This document shows positions 1 to 14,015 of a stretch of 64,000 bases of DNA, piece after piece. Both the position numbers and the translations under genes were made by a program. The stretch covers positions 72,353,120 through 72,417,119 of the forward strand of contig CM056583.1 of NCBI GenBank assembly GCA_029721435.1, written 5' to 3'. The notes beneath the pieces were generated by a model. The model was not told the DNA's origin, made no database searches, and saw only the letters and a program-made list of their open reading frames with translations. Source of the DNA: Gymnothorax reevesii. Its lineage: Eukaryota > Chordata > Actinopteri > Anguilliformes > Muraenidae. Positions within the stretch are counted from its first letter, which is position 1. Each line of letters starts with the position of its first letter.

Positions 1-1196
1 CAGGGAAAGGTCAGAGGTCAGGATGATGGGGAAAACCAGTGGGATTATATGGCCCTACATGACATTAAGGAGCCTGGGACAAAAAGAAATTGCAGGTGCA
101 ATTCTCAAGCATTTCAGTTTGACAGAGGTTAGGTTAGGTTAAATCAAAAATCAGCCCGGACAGCAGTGCACTGCAAGTTAGAGAGATCCGTGCCTTTGAT
201 GCATTACATTATCGTGTTTCAGTCCTTCCATTTCTCCTCAAGCACACCATCTTACATAATATAAAGAGAGGAAGTAGAAATGAGTGAGAGAAATTCAGCT
301 CCTATGAAACTAAAATATATTTCACAGCAGTGATGAGCATAACATCTCCCTCAGTGATGAGGGAGATGTTACTTGAGGAGGCCAGATGTACTTGCCTTTA
401 GTTTTAACCTTGAACTTATTCTCTGTCCTTTGCACTAAAATGATTTATTTATTTATTTATTTTAACTTTATTTTAAAGTTTGTTTTCCTTTATTCTGCAG
501 TTGTTGTATGTAAGTGTGTAAATCTTATTCTGCTTTGTCTGTTACCCACTTTGTATTTGTTTCTCAGGGCTCCCCTGAAAAAGAGACCTCGGTCTCAGTG
601 GGACTTCCCTGTAATACAGTAAAGGATACTGGAGATGTACCATCCTACAGGCTCACTTGCACCCAAACACAGACGACCTCACTCGACAGCAGGAGATCTT
701 TTAGACCTGAGAGTTAGTAAAGTGCTCCTAACCTGGGACAAAATGAGGACCTACAGGATGGCAGATCTCCACGAACAGGGTTGGTCACAAATACTTTCCA
801 TTAATCGGCAACATTGCCGATTGAACAACTTCAATCATTCCAAGCAAAATAAAAATATTCTTAGAGGAACCTGACATAAAAAGTTTGAGAAAACTCGGCA
901 GAAACTGACTGCTGGCGCAGGAACTCTCCTGCTCTTCACACCTACAGGCTCAAAGTACAAAGGAACCAAAAATAATCAGCCTTTTCATTTCAGTAACTTC
1001 TGCCTTCTTACTGTATGCACTGACTAATGCGAAAAGAGAAAAGGTTTCTGGTTCCAGTAACCATCTCCCTACAGATATAAGTCAGACTCTCATAAACGCG
1101 ACACTAAACCCTCAGCTGAAACAGAAGCAGGTAGAAGTTGAGGCACGTGTGGTCACACACCGAGACAGTGGTTCGTATAAACTCCCAGGCTCTCAC
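1..1196 (-). other. wdfy3 intron (partial), with a LINE-like 3' tail
   Basis: No exon seen. At about 440-620 an (ATTT)n stretch is followed by tctcagggctcccctgaaaa and a purine-rich gagacctcggtctcagtggg segment. This resembles the 3' end of a common fish LINE, from memory and without an alignment. Confidence 0.35.
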
Positions 1197-1390
1197 CTTC
1201 AGGATGTCCGTTTTTAGCTGCAGGTCGGTAGAGGGGGCCGAGTGCATGAGGCCCAGAAGAGTCCCCATGTCGTCGTCCCCACTCGGGGACAGCACCAGCT
1301 GCTGGATGATCTTCAGCGCGTGATCGCGGCACTGCCGGTACTTCACTATGTTATGGACACATCTGGCCCCACCAAACTCTCGAAACAAGC
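1197..1390 (-). CDS. wdfy3: wdfy3 coding exon 10 (residues 565-629)
   Basis: Encodes GLFREFGGARCVHNIVKYRQ to LQLKTDILK. Acceptor GTCTCAG|GCTTG, donor CTGAAG|GTGAGA, leaving in phase 0. The next coding exon of WDFY3 should begin ALLSVLRES; I do not see it in 1-1196, so it is presumably left of the window. Confidence 0.94.
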
Positions 1391-4300
1391 CTGAGACAAA
1401 CAGAGGTGTAGAGAGAGAGAGAGTATGGGGGGAAATTTGGAAGAAAATTAGAGGGAATAGAAGAGGGGGAGAGACAGTCAACCTCAGAGAGACGGCTCAG
1501 ATAAAATAGGTTCAGAGAAAAGGTTAAACCAGGTCTCGTTTATATGGATAGCTCTGATAGTCTGATTAGTTATGCAATAACTGACTAGATGCAAGTAATT
1601 ATCAGTAATTCCAAAACATAAATCTTTTCTAAAGTTGGGTTCATACATTTGTGCCTAAATAATAGATTTGACCAATCTGTAACGCAAGTGTCAACGAGAA
1701 AATCATTAGTCTGGGTTACTCTGCATGAAGTCAAACCCTCTTCGGCTTTGGAGCCTCTGTGCTCTGATGGGCTAAAATCTCTAGGCTCCCAGAAAGATTC
1801 AACAATTCAGCAGAGCTCCTCCAGGGGGCGTCACTACTGCTCTTCATGCATGTTTCCAGCCGTGGTTTGAAAGATGACGGGGCCATGTCAGTTAACCAAG
1901 CTTCAGATTGTGGCATGGCATCATTGGAGGGATCGACAGCATTGACCCTTCAAATTTCACCGTTATCAATATTGGCGTGAACAGCTAATGAGCCGAAGCT
2001 CTAAGATGTGAAAGAATGTGCAACACACTATTCATCCGATGCAAAACTCAGGCTCGCCAATAAGAATCACCGATAGACTAAAAAAAAAAAAAAAAAAATC
2101 ACCAGATAGGAATGGAGGTACTTGCAGCTGTATCTTGCGAAAAAACCTGCCTAGTGAAAATCACTGAAAATCACCACTGGCTCACCAACAATACGTCAAA
2201 TCATTTTCACACAAATATGCTAACACTATAAATGCTCGGAGTATCAAATGCAAAATTCGTGTTCATTGTGAACCTTCAATATAATGTTGCATGAATGACG
2301 CATGGAGTTTCTGGGACATTTTAAGATTACTACTAAGACTCTTTTCTCCCCAGAGCTCTGACTGAATGTGACTACCATCACATGCTGTGCACATTGATGT
2401 CTTTTGAAAACTTGGGAACTGACTTGGGATGGAGGGCTCAGATGAGGGGTGAGTGGGCTACCTTCAAAATCTATTATGCCTCTACTTCTTAAAAGTTGAG
2501 TCGCCACCCCCAAAAGTTGAGAACTTGCTTAAGGCAGTGATTCGCAAGCATGGATCTGGGGGACCCCATGTATGCTGGTTTTCTTCCAGTCATAATGACG
2601 GTCCCAAAATTCTAACAACTCTGATTTTATGCAGTGAGATAACTTTTCTGAGAGCAAGAAGTACTTATTACATTTCAAAGAGAAAATTAAAACATGCATA
2701 CTATTGCATGAAATGAGGCAAATCGTCTACAACCAGTGAAATCAGCACCAGGGGTCAATCAGCAAGCTCCGAATTGGTAAGAACATCTGGCCATCAACTC
2801 TTACCATCTGGAAGATATTGCAGAATTCACGAACAACACAAATGATAATGAGGGCCACCTGCATTACATTTGATTGAAAATCTCCGTGGCATTGAAAAAC
2901 TATGCCATCATAATGTGGATTAGGAAGGTAAATAATCCTTTTATACAGCAAATACACCCAATCACTTTAAAATGAACAGCTTGTTACAAATTTGAGTATT
3001 GCAATTTTGGATGGAACGAATACCAGCATACACAGGGATCTCCAAGGACCGAGCTTGAGAACCATTAGCTCAAAAAGGGTTCAACTGAATGAAATGTTCA
3101 GCTAGAACCGGCTTTCAATTAATTCACAATTCAAAATTCACAGACGGAATAAACATCAACCATGTTTGAGCTTTGAGAATTAATGTTTGAGAGTTTTACA
3201 CAACTTAAGAATACATTCAGGCAAGCATAATTAATTCTGTCAACAGCTCCAAAATTATAAAGCAAATTAATAGATCACACTCGTTTATATCATCCAATTT
3301 TGTAATTCCAGAGATGATATAGTTTTGTGTTTCACAATGGAAAACTTTTTTTTTCCTGTGGCTCGATCAATACCCATCAGTCACTGCACTTCCATAAACA
3401 CAGTCAACTGAGCCAAACAGTCAGTCAGTCTAGACTAGGTGATTAAAGTCCCGAATGTTGCTTTCAAAAAGCCCAATACTGCTATTGAGAGAAACTTACT
3501 AAATCAATATAGCAATTACTGTCAATTTACAGCAGTGATAACCATCCAGCACATCCTAAATAAGAACATAATCTCAACTGTGAAGCAACCACTTCCTAGG
3601 ACGGCTGAGAATGCAATGAATAACTCATAAACTTTCAGTTCAGACTGAGACTTCAAAGTCCAGTTCACTGAGGTAACTCCAACAACCTGACATGAACTCC
3701 TTGAGCATGTTAGCAGGGCAGCACAAACGAGGCAACCATGCCCTGCTCGATCCCCAGTGAGCAGACCCGTTTTCCTGCCTTCTCCCCCCAGAGTAAAAGA
3801 GGTCCAGCTGGCCTGGCCTTCACCCAAGATAAAGAGAACACAGGACTGGACTCATGCTGCTCCAAGGCAGCTTGTAAGCAATTGTGCCGCCTGTTAGAAT
3901 TTGCCATTTGCACAAGGCTTTCTCGATCAAGTCATCCATCATCCGAACAAACCTGTCTGCTGTGTTTTCCTTCACGTGGGCAAACATACATACATCTTCA
4001 TTCTCCAAACAAAAAAAACAGGGGCAGATAGGGTCACAGATCAATGGATTAGGTCTGAAAGAGACAGCAGGGACTTCAGGTAAGATGAACGGGAGATGAG
4101 GGGGAGAGGGGTGGCGAGCTGTACCTGCATTAGTGTTGGACCCCTGGAGTAGAACGGTGAGGGTCTCCATTACTAGCCAGGCCAGCTGCTTTTGTTCCTC
4201 CGCGACAATGTTATTCTTCGACTCGCCTGACATGGAGAAGGCAAACCGCCAATCACTGACTTTCCTCTGACTGTAGGCCCGTCCCAGCAAGTTTAAGTTC

Positions 4301-7300
4301 CCCCCCCAGAATGCTTTTCTGATCACTTAAACTTGCTAATTACAAAAAGTCAGGACAGGATGTATTACTAATCAATGAAATCAGCTTGATGGGCTCATCG
4401 GTGAAAGATACGCAGAGTATGACCTCTTCGAACCTCAATACTCTTGTGAATTACCATTAATAACTTTCCATTTGGAACAATGCAGGACAAACTCCACCTT
4501 TGACTCAGAAGCAAGACAAAACAGGCCTGAACCTCACCACAGCTTCCTTACCTTGCTCATTGTGAGCTTGCGTGGGGTCTTTCATCAGGGCAGCGTACTT
4601 GTGTAGTAGGTTGACCAGGACCTCCAGCAGCCCAACCTCCCGGAAAACCTCGCTAAAGATGGGGTCGTGGCGGCTCAGCTTGAGCAGGGCTCGCGTTGCC
4701 GTGATGCTGCACTGGTAGGAGGTGCTGGCCTTCAGCAGTACGCTAATGCTAAACAGCTCTTTGCAAGGGACGTAGTTGAGGCTGAAGACCACAAACTCCA
4801 CCAACTCAAAGTACTTGACCTGTGCCTCGGGTAGCCTGGATATTTTCTCTCCAAACTGGGAGAGCGTATGCTGGGCTTCCAGAATGAAATAGTTGGCATT
4901 GTCCGCCATGTAGATATTAGCAATGGAGTCCAGAATGATGCTGGTGAGGTGGCTAGTTTTGGCTTTTAGGAAGGCATTCTGGAGTACAGAGAAGGCATGG
5001 ATGTTCCTCACCGTGTGACCTTGGGACCGATGAGAAAAGCAGAAAAAATACAATGTGAAAGGCAATGCTTATTACATATTTATGTGGAAAAGGCATCATG
5101 TGTGAAATTAATCCCTGTGAAAAGTTTTTTAAAATGTGGTTCTTGATCTCTATTTTCAACCACCAGAAATAATGGCTACAACAGCATTAGTATACTTTGT
5201 TAAGAACATTGTGATCATACATTTATGATTGCGATTGTCGATCACACCCTAGCATAGCCCCGTAGCCGATCCAAAACTCTCCGTCGCATATTAGCCTGAC
5301 AGCCTCCTCCAAAATCTCCGCAGGCAGACAGGACAATCACTGACACACGGCAAAATGTCAAAGATACACTGGGCCACATCAGTGGCAGAGCCAGACAATT
5401 TTCATCGGGGTGGCCAGACTGAGGCCATTGCTCACATAGGGGTGGCACAGAAACTGATAGAAAAGATGGCCAGAGGCTCTCCAACCTGTGAGGCGTGCGT
5501 AAAAAAAAAAAAATAAATAAAATAGTGGAATACTTCAAAAACAATTTTCCTCGGCCTTAAATTGCAAGGGCTTTGAAGGTCTCATCATCGACAGTGCATA
5601 ACATTATCAAAAGATTCAGAGAAACTGGAAAATCTCTGTACATAAAGAACAAGGCTGAAGACCTTTACTGGATGCCCGTGATCTTCGGGCCCTCAGACGC
5701 CACTGCATCACTCACTGGCATGATTCTGTCATTGACATTACTAAATGCCCCAGGAATACTTCAAGAGACCACTGTCTGTAAACACAGTCCGGCGTGCCAT
5801 CCACAGATGCCACCTAAAACTCTATCATGCAAAAAGGAAGCCATTGTCAAGCATGATGCCGAAACGCTGCTGTGTTTTGTGGGCCAAGGCTCATTTAAAA
5901 GGGACTGTAGCAAAGTGGCAAAGTGTCATGTAATCAGACAAGTCCCAAATTTACATTCTTGTTAGATATCATGGGCGTCATGTCCTCTGGGCTTAAGAGG
6001 AGAAAGACGACTCCTCCTGTTATCAGCATTCAGTTCGAAAGCCAGAATGTCTGATGGTATGGGGATGCATTAGTGCATATGGTGTGGGACACTTGCATGT
6101 TTTAAAAAACACCATGAATGCTGAAAGGAATATAAAGGTTTTAGAGCAACATATGCTCCCCTCCAGACAACATCTATTCCAAAGAAGGCCTTGTGTATTT
6201 AAGCAGGACAATGCAAAACCACATACTGCAGCTATTACAACAGCATGGCTTCATAGTAGAAGAGTCCGTGAGCTGAACTGGCCTGCCTGCAGTCCTGATC
6301 TTTCACCGATTGAGAAGATTTGGTGCAAAATTAAACAAAAAGTCCGTCAAAGGGAGACCCAAAACTCTCCAGCAGCTGGAAGCCTGTATTAAAGAAGAGT
6401 AGGATCAAATTCCAATGGCTAAACTCAAGAAACTTGTCTCCTCAATGCCCAGACACCTCCACTCAGTGTTAAAAAGAAGAGTGGATGCCACACCATGGTA
6501 AACATGCCCCTGTCACAGCTTTGTTGAGATCTGCAGCAGCCATCAAATTTAACATGAGCTCATTTTGTGGATAAAATAGTAAAATTTTCTCAGTTTCAAC
6601 ATTTGCAATGTTATCCCTGTTCTATTGTGAATAAAATACTGGATGGTGTGACTTGAAAGTTAATGCATTTTGATTTTATTCCCAATTTACACTTTGTCCA
6701 AACTATTTCGGAATTGGGGTTGTAATACTGCCCATAATTTGTATGATCCTCCCTAAATGCATCACCCAGGTTATCACAAAGAGAAGTGCACATTGTGATG
6801 GTTTAGGCAGACAACACACATACTCCACTTTCAGCCCTACATACCTGCTAGATACATAAAATGCATATTTATTGTTTATGGTCCACAACGCACCATATCT
6901 GCACCGGAATGAGGGTAAAGGGGTTTAGCAAATCTGTTTCCACATGATTTTAAGGAATTGGGAAGCTCCAGCTGTGACCAAAGAGGTAAACTCATGCTTG
7001 AGGAAACAAATTTTTGTAAATGTGGTAGACATGCAAATATTCAGGCCCCACAGGGGCAAGGACAGAGCCGACACCAGTACACTTGATCCAGAAACCCTTA
7101 AAACGCTGTCCTTTGATCTTAAAATATCAAATGTCAACTTCCAGAGTCGTCCCAATTCATAATATCCCCGAGAGGCAGGAGCTTAACGCGCTTTTCTGAG
7201 CTGCACGATGATAAGGGAAGACTTCAGGGTTCCTGCTTGTTGAGTGATAGTCTGCAGTGACAGCGGGAGATCTGTAAGTTCTACAGATAAGAGGGGTGTG

Positions 7301-10300
7301 ACGCACGGAGGCTGCAGCTGGGGATACAGGTGTCAAAACATCTATCAGAACAGTTCAATTCTTTTTAACCCATTTTTCAGCTTGTAAACAAGCTTTGTTC
7401 GCTTGGCTGAAAGTCGCAAAGACAATAATTTGAATGCAATTAAAGATCATGTAATTTCAATATTTTTATCAATCCATCTGTCCAATATTTGAAGCTGCTT
7501 ATTCCTGGTCAGAATCACATGGGGTGTTGAAACAATCCACGGCTAGGCACATACACACATTTATACACGCACACTCACACCTTGGAGATATTCAGAGCGC
7601 TCGAACAGCTAACCCCGCATGCCTTCAGGCTGAACATTCTCTGTTTAAATAAATACATTAAATAGGGAAATATTTTAAACAAAATTTATGATAAAATATA
7701 CTTTTTTCAACTGAAAAATGCAGCTGCACAACTCAATCCTGGACACAAGATGACCACACTGAGTTCTTGATTTTCGGAATTGAGGCATTTAAAAATAAAA
7801 ATGTACTCTGAAGTGTGGGGCCTTTGTTCTTTCAATCAAAACAGAGTTGTAAAATTTAGCTCGGCACTGATATGGGAGAGATGTGAAGATATGTACACAG
7901 AGTAAACTCGAATATCCTAAATACTGTGTAACAGGAAATGACCCTCGAGATTCAACTGCAGCTGTTTGCTGCTTGTGCTAAATGAAACAGATGGCTTCCA
8001 AGAATAAAAATAGTAAGTTGGAACAATATGGCCCACATCCTCCAATATCAACTTTTAAAGGTTCCTGTGAAGTTGCGAGGAAATGACCAGCAAGAGAAAC
8101 CAAAAACCAAAGGAAAGTACGAGTATACACAGCACATGCCCTCTCACGCAGAGGGCTCAAACTCTCACACTGAATGAAGAGATAGGATACAAGACACCTT
8201 GCTCTAGCAATTCCTCCTCAAAAGAAAATGTTAAGACATAATAGCAGACATTTCACCTGGCATAGGTCACAGCCCTTGGACCAATCAAGGACTGTGACAA
8301 ACATCATTTAACACACAGCTATGCGACACAATATGGGGTACAGCTGGAACAATTCTTCTTTGAACCAAAAAAAAGAAAGCAAATGTGAGAATCTACACTA
8401 TGCATCCAGAAGCACAAGTGAGATCACCAGTTAACTATAAACTTAGACACACAAACAACAGGTCTCTGTGCGTCCACTAGTGCACATGAGAAATGCTACA
8501 AATTCAAAATTTGCTTCAAACAAAGAGAAGTTCATTAGCAAATGCATTCACGCTGCTCTGCTAGCAATATGCTAACAGAGCATAGCTGAACGAGCAGAGT
8601 ATCTCTTCACATTATGAAATGAGATGAGGACTCAATGTCAACATGATGCCCACATGATGTTCGCTAATCTGTTCCGAACACCACAAGGAGGATGATCGAA
8701 GATGTGGCATGTTGATAAGTAAAGCAACCGCACCACGTTTTTTTCTGTTCCACAGATAAATGCAGGTCTATTACAGAAGAGGTTTGCATTAAAGTGGTTG
8801 ACTGACCTTTGCAGGAGGGCTGTGGCACCACAAACCCAGGCAGAAGGAAAGGTGCTCCTGTGGTGAGTCCAGCAGGCTTCAGCTCACTCACTCCGTATGT
8901 GGTGAGGGAGGTCACCAGGTTAACCAGGTCCTTCAGGGCATCTTTGGAATCGTCCTCTTTGGCCTGTTCCAACCTGCAATTAAAAAAGGGTCAGTTTGCA
9001 GCAAGAGTGTTCAACACCAAGACATTAGGGTATAGGGTATCAGCTGAGGAAATCTATTATAACAATTACCACAAGTGTTTGCCACTAACATGGGAATATC
9101 CCCTGCCGCCTCAATTTTATGTGTCCAGACGGTACGGACGGACGTATGTACGTACAGACGGAGCCCAATGCTATATCCCCCACTTCGCACTAATCGCGCG
9201 GCGGGGGATAATAACTAGAAGGCACTCTGACCACTGATTGTTTTAAAATTAATTAGTAGAGGAATTATCATAGAATGTGAGTGTTAAGTGAGTCTTGGCA
9301 GTGCTGTTTTTATGCGCCGAGTTACCCTTTGGATCCTAGATCAAGAGTATGAGCTGAATCTTCACCAATATTGAATCACTTCCTCCTTAGTGCAGTATCT
9401 ATCATCGAACAAAATTTCTCAGACACCTGTCAATAACTTTTTGAGGAATCCCGTTAGCTGATGAGCGAACAAACAAATGAACAAACTCCCTAACAAACAT
9501 CGGCAAAAACATTTCCTCCTGGCAGAGGGATAATGATATTAGTAACAATTAAATCATCTCTGTAATAATGGAACTAACTTTTACAGTGCAGCAAGAAAGT
9601 ATTTCCCAACAGGCGTTTATTTAGTGAAGGATTGTAAATGAATGCTCACTGCTACTGATTGCCAATTAACGTGAAACCATTCAGCGTAATAAATATTCAG
9701 AGATAGATGAAATCAGGAAGTCAGAAAGTACAATTTTCATTACCATAAACCAACTAAATTTGTTATCTGGGGTTCTTTTGATAAAAACACTATCTCGCTA
9801 GTTTAGTTCCTCCACGCAGATGCTCACCTCAGCATCAGGTCACAGAGGAAGGTGTACCCCTGAGAGATGCGGAAGTCATCCAGGAGGGTTTGAGACACAT
9901 CGCTGGAGTCCTTCAGGAAACAGGAGAGACCTGCGAACATCTCCACAATCTCCAGGGGCGACAGGTCATCCGACTGCTGCATGTTCTGAATGCATGTTGA
10001 CAAGCACTCTTTCTCTGTCGGGGGAATACAGGTCTGTGAGACTGGCATAAATGACAGTGATTAATCATTACATGCTGAAATTAAAACATTGCCAAAGCTC
10101 ATACTAGTACAGATCAAACACAAAGACCCATAGGGGAATTCAATCAGACACTCAAAATTTCAGGCCAAATGCAACTCACTCAAAGCCTCTAGACTGATCT
10201 GGCGCCATTGCTCACCATGGGTTATTTTATTTGCACTATTGCAACACAGCAGCAGGAAATGAAAGGACCACAACAATGAAAATTTGCTTGCATAACAAGA

Positions 10301-12738
10301 CTGGCACCTTGGATTTCTCCTGGTTGGTTGATTAGCATAAACTAGACCTGCCTTCTCTGTGCTGAGGCCATTACTTGTTGCACATTTCTTGGAAAATTAA
10401 TTTCAGAGTTCACAATGAGCACAGGAAGATCTAAAGACAAGGAAATAAACCCACTGCTCCCGTTTCAAGATGACCACATACTGTTCTGTACCATTCAATT
10501 CGGTTTCACTAGTTTTATTTTAATGCATTAAAAAATCGCCACAACCAGGTCAATTGTGTTTGTTGCAAATAATGATTGTAAATGATTTTATGAACAGTTC
10601 TGTCATTGGATTTCATTAGTGTCTGTTTGTAGATGTAGTTTTTCATGTAGTTCTTTATTAGGCAATCTCCTCCTGGATATTTGGCAGAATAATAACCTGC
10701 ACAGCTTAAAACCAGTGGGCAACAAAAACACTTCATTCCATTGGCCTGGTTGTAGCCTCAGCTGATGAAGTCTACCTTGCTTGACCTTACCAGATCGCTC
10801 ATTCTCTATTTTTAACCATTTGACACAGTGTTCACCACCAACTCTAACCTCAGATTTCAACTGTGTCTCAGCTCTAATGTCACACTGTCTGAAAATACAC
10901 AAGGGCCAGCACTACACCAAATTATCTAACACCAACTACTCCTCAGACACAACAGGGACAAAGACATTAGTGCTAAGGGTAAGAGGTCCATGGGCAAACC
11001 TCACTTTCAACAATGCAATTGCTTAGACTTGCTGAGCACTTTATTAGGAATGTCATACTAATATCTGGTCAGACCTCTATTTGCTCCTAGAACAGCCTGA
11101 ATTGTAAGTGGCATGGACTCCACGAGATGTTTGAAATATTCTTTTGAATATATTTTTGAACAACTGCTGTTCCACAACATCCCAAGTGTGCACCACTGGA
11201 TTGAGATTTGGTGACTGAAGTACACTGAACTCATTGTCATGTTTTTGAAATGAGCTTGAGACGACTTTTTCTTTCTGACCTCCTGCATAATCATGCGAGA
11301 GGCAGCCAATAGAAGACGGGTATATCGTGGCCGTAAAGGGAATCACATGGTCAGCAACAATACTCTGACAGGCAGGGGCAATCATATGATGACGGACTGC
11401 CATTAACCCACAGAGCACTGAATACATTTTCGAGGAATTAAAAATGAAATTATCCTGAGCTGTTGAAAACCAATCATGTGGCAACTTGTTTAAAAGAGCT
11501 CCCATGTGGTAGCTCTTTTAAACAAGTTGCCACATGATAGGTTTTCAACAGCAGCTGATTTAGATATCTTACATCATTGGGGAACGTATAGTTGCCTACA
11601 GCACTCTAAGGGTTAAGGGGCCCAAAGTATGTCAAGAAAACATTCACCTTACTTCGTCACACCACTGAAGCCAGCCTGATTTGCGGATATGAGGCAAATT
11701 TGATCCATTATTTCATGGTTTGGATGCCATATTTTGACAGCAGACCTAGAGATTCATCACAGCAGACTGAGTTCCTCCAGTTTTCAGCAGTCGAGAGTTG
11801 GTGAGCTTGAGCTCCTCACATTTCTGATCCTGGCTGACAGAGGAACTCAGTGTGGTCCTCTGCTGTTGTAGCCCATCTGCCTCAAGATTAATTTGCAATT
11901 CAAAATGCTTTTCTGCCCACCACAGCTGAAGACAGAGGTTATCAGAGTAACGGCAGCATTCGGTCAGCTCACACCAGTCTGGCCATCCTACGCTGACCTC
12001 TCCAACAACAAAGGATTTACATCTGCAGGACTTTTTTTTTTGAACAACTGCTGTTCCACTCCATGGCTGTTTTTGTTTCTTTTTGGGGTGTTTTTTTTGT
12101 TTTTTTGCCATTCTGTGTAATCTCTCATGGTTGTGGTCTCTTGCGACTTTTGACTGCTGTCATTAGGTATCAGCAGTGTCATAAATACTCAAACCAACTC
12201 ATCTGATGCCTGCAACCAAGAGACTGAAAAGCCACAGAGATCTCATTTATTTCACTGTTTCATTTGAACATTAACTAGATCTCCTGATATGTGCCGGCAT
12301 TATCTTGAGCATGAGAAAGCGAACAGAATATTGGCTGATTGGATAACTGCATGAATAGGCAGAAGTTCTGTGATTGCATTTAAGCAAAAAGAAATGGATT
12401 CTCATAACAAATATGTGTACAATGTAATAATTACAACCATTGGTTCATTGTTGTATGAATTAATAATGCTATAATCACAGTCTTTACAACATAAATAGTC
12501 TCAGGTGGAATGACCATAAACCAGTAAGACTGCCGAATCACAAGACTCTGGTAAGAACGAAGTCAACAGCAAATTCAGACAAAATACCCCCACGCTCAAA
12601 CACACACAAGGAGGCACAGAGAAAACACACATGCATAAAAAAACGCACGCATGCACGCACACACACACCATACACGCACACGCGCACACACATCACTTGC
12701 ACACACACACACACACACATCACACGCACACACACACA

Positions 12739-12791
<53 letters not shown>

Positions 12792-12869
12792 CATACACGT
12801 ACACAGACACACACACGCACACGCACACACACACATCACACGCACGCACACACACACACACACACACAA

Positions 12870-12911
<42 letters not shown>

Positions 12912-13959
12912 CACACACACACACACACCATACACGCACACACACATCACACAGCACACGCACCGTGGATGTATTTGAGCACGTTGACGCTCAGGCCGTG
13001 GCGGGAGATGGTCATCAGCACCTCCCCGGCACTTTTCCTCCAGGGGAGGTTGTGAGGGGGACACCAGGAGGTGATGGCGCTGAACAGGAGCTGCAGGTCG
13101 TCCTTCTGGGCCAGTTCCTCCGCCGGGGACACAAAACTACACAGCTTCACCAGGATCTGATACACAGACCAGGAGAAATACTTCACTGGGCCGGACACAC
13201 TACGGCTCCCTCACTGCACCTACACATAAATCAACTTAATATATGATGCAAGCGCACAAAGCAAGAATTCAGCGGTGACTACTAAAGCAGGCAGCTCAAA
13301 ATTATATACCAGATGCAAACGCAATAAATCTCCCCAGTGCAGGAGCTTTGTAATGATAGTAGTGTATTCATACGGGAGAAAGCCGGTGTTATTGTGAAGT
13401 TACGGAGGGTTGAGGGGGGCTGGTGTCTCTGACAGATGCTGTCTGTGGGATATGATGATGTGTATGTGACCACCATGTGTATGAGGGGCTGAGACAGTGA
13501 CTGCACAGAGCCTACTGTTCACACACAGCGCACACACTGACACTGGAGTCCTGAGTTACAGGAGACCACGGAGAGAGAGAGGGAGAGAGAGAGTGGAGGA
13601 GGGTTGGAGTTAGAGTGAGAGAGAGGCAGAGAGGGAGAGGGAGACTAATGAAGAAATATGATATGGAGATATGGAGAAAGAGAGAAAGGAAGACAAAGGG
13701 ACAGAAAAAAAGTGAAAAAAAAGTGCTTAAGCACGAGTGTGAGAGTCAGAAAGAAAGAGAGGAAAAGAGAGATGGAGAGAGGAAGCACACTGGAGGACAA
13801 GCAAGAGACAGAGGAGGAGAGATAAACAGAAGGAGCTAAAAACCGGGATAAAGTACAGGGGGAGAATGAGAATGAGATGGAGACATGAAAAAGAGAAAGA
13901 CAGAGAGATAATGACAGATAGAGATTGAGACAGTGCCAGAGAACAAGCATGAGAAAGAT

Positions 13960-14015
<56 letters not shown>

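Larger units (their letters stand above)
10015..12963 (-). other. wdfy3 intron between exons 6 and 5
   Basis: From 10,020 to 11,030, no recognisable element. Then a dead Tc1-like element (11,030-12,150) with an internal hairpin, AT-rich sequence, and a microsatellite that reaches the splice donor at 12,963. Confidence 0.55.

Noticed and set aside
4505..4551. Extension of wdfy3 exon 8 reading on as GKEAVVRFRP
   Set aside because: Reads through the strong donor GCAAG|GTAAGG. The phase and known WDFY3 sequence continue in exon 9.
12631..13064. Several overlapping long frames rich in His/Thr or Cys/Val
   Set aside because: They are translations of an (AC)n microsatellite, which is open in most frames. 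No start context and no non-repetitive domain.
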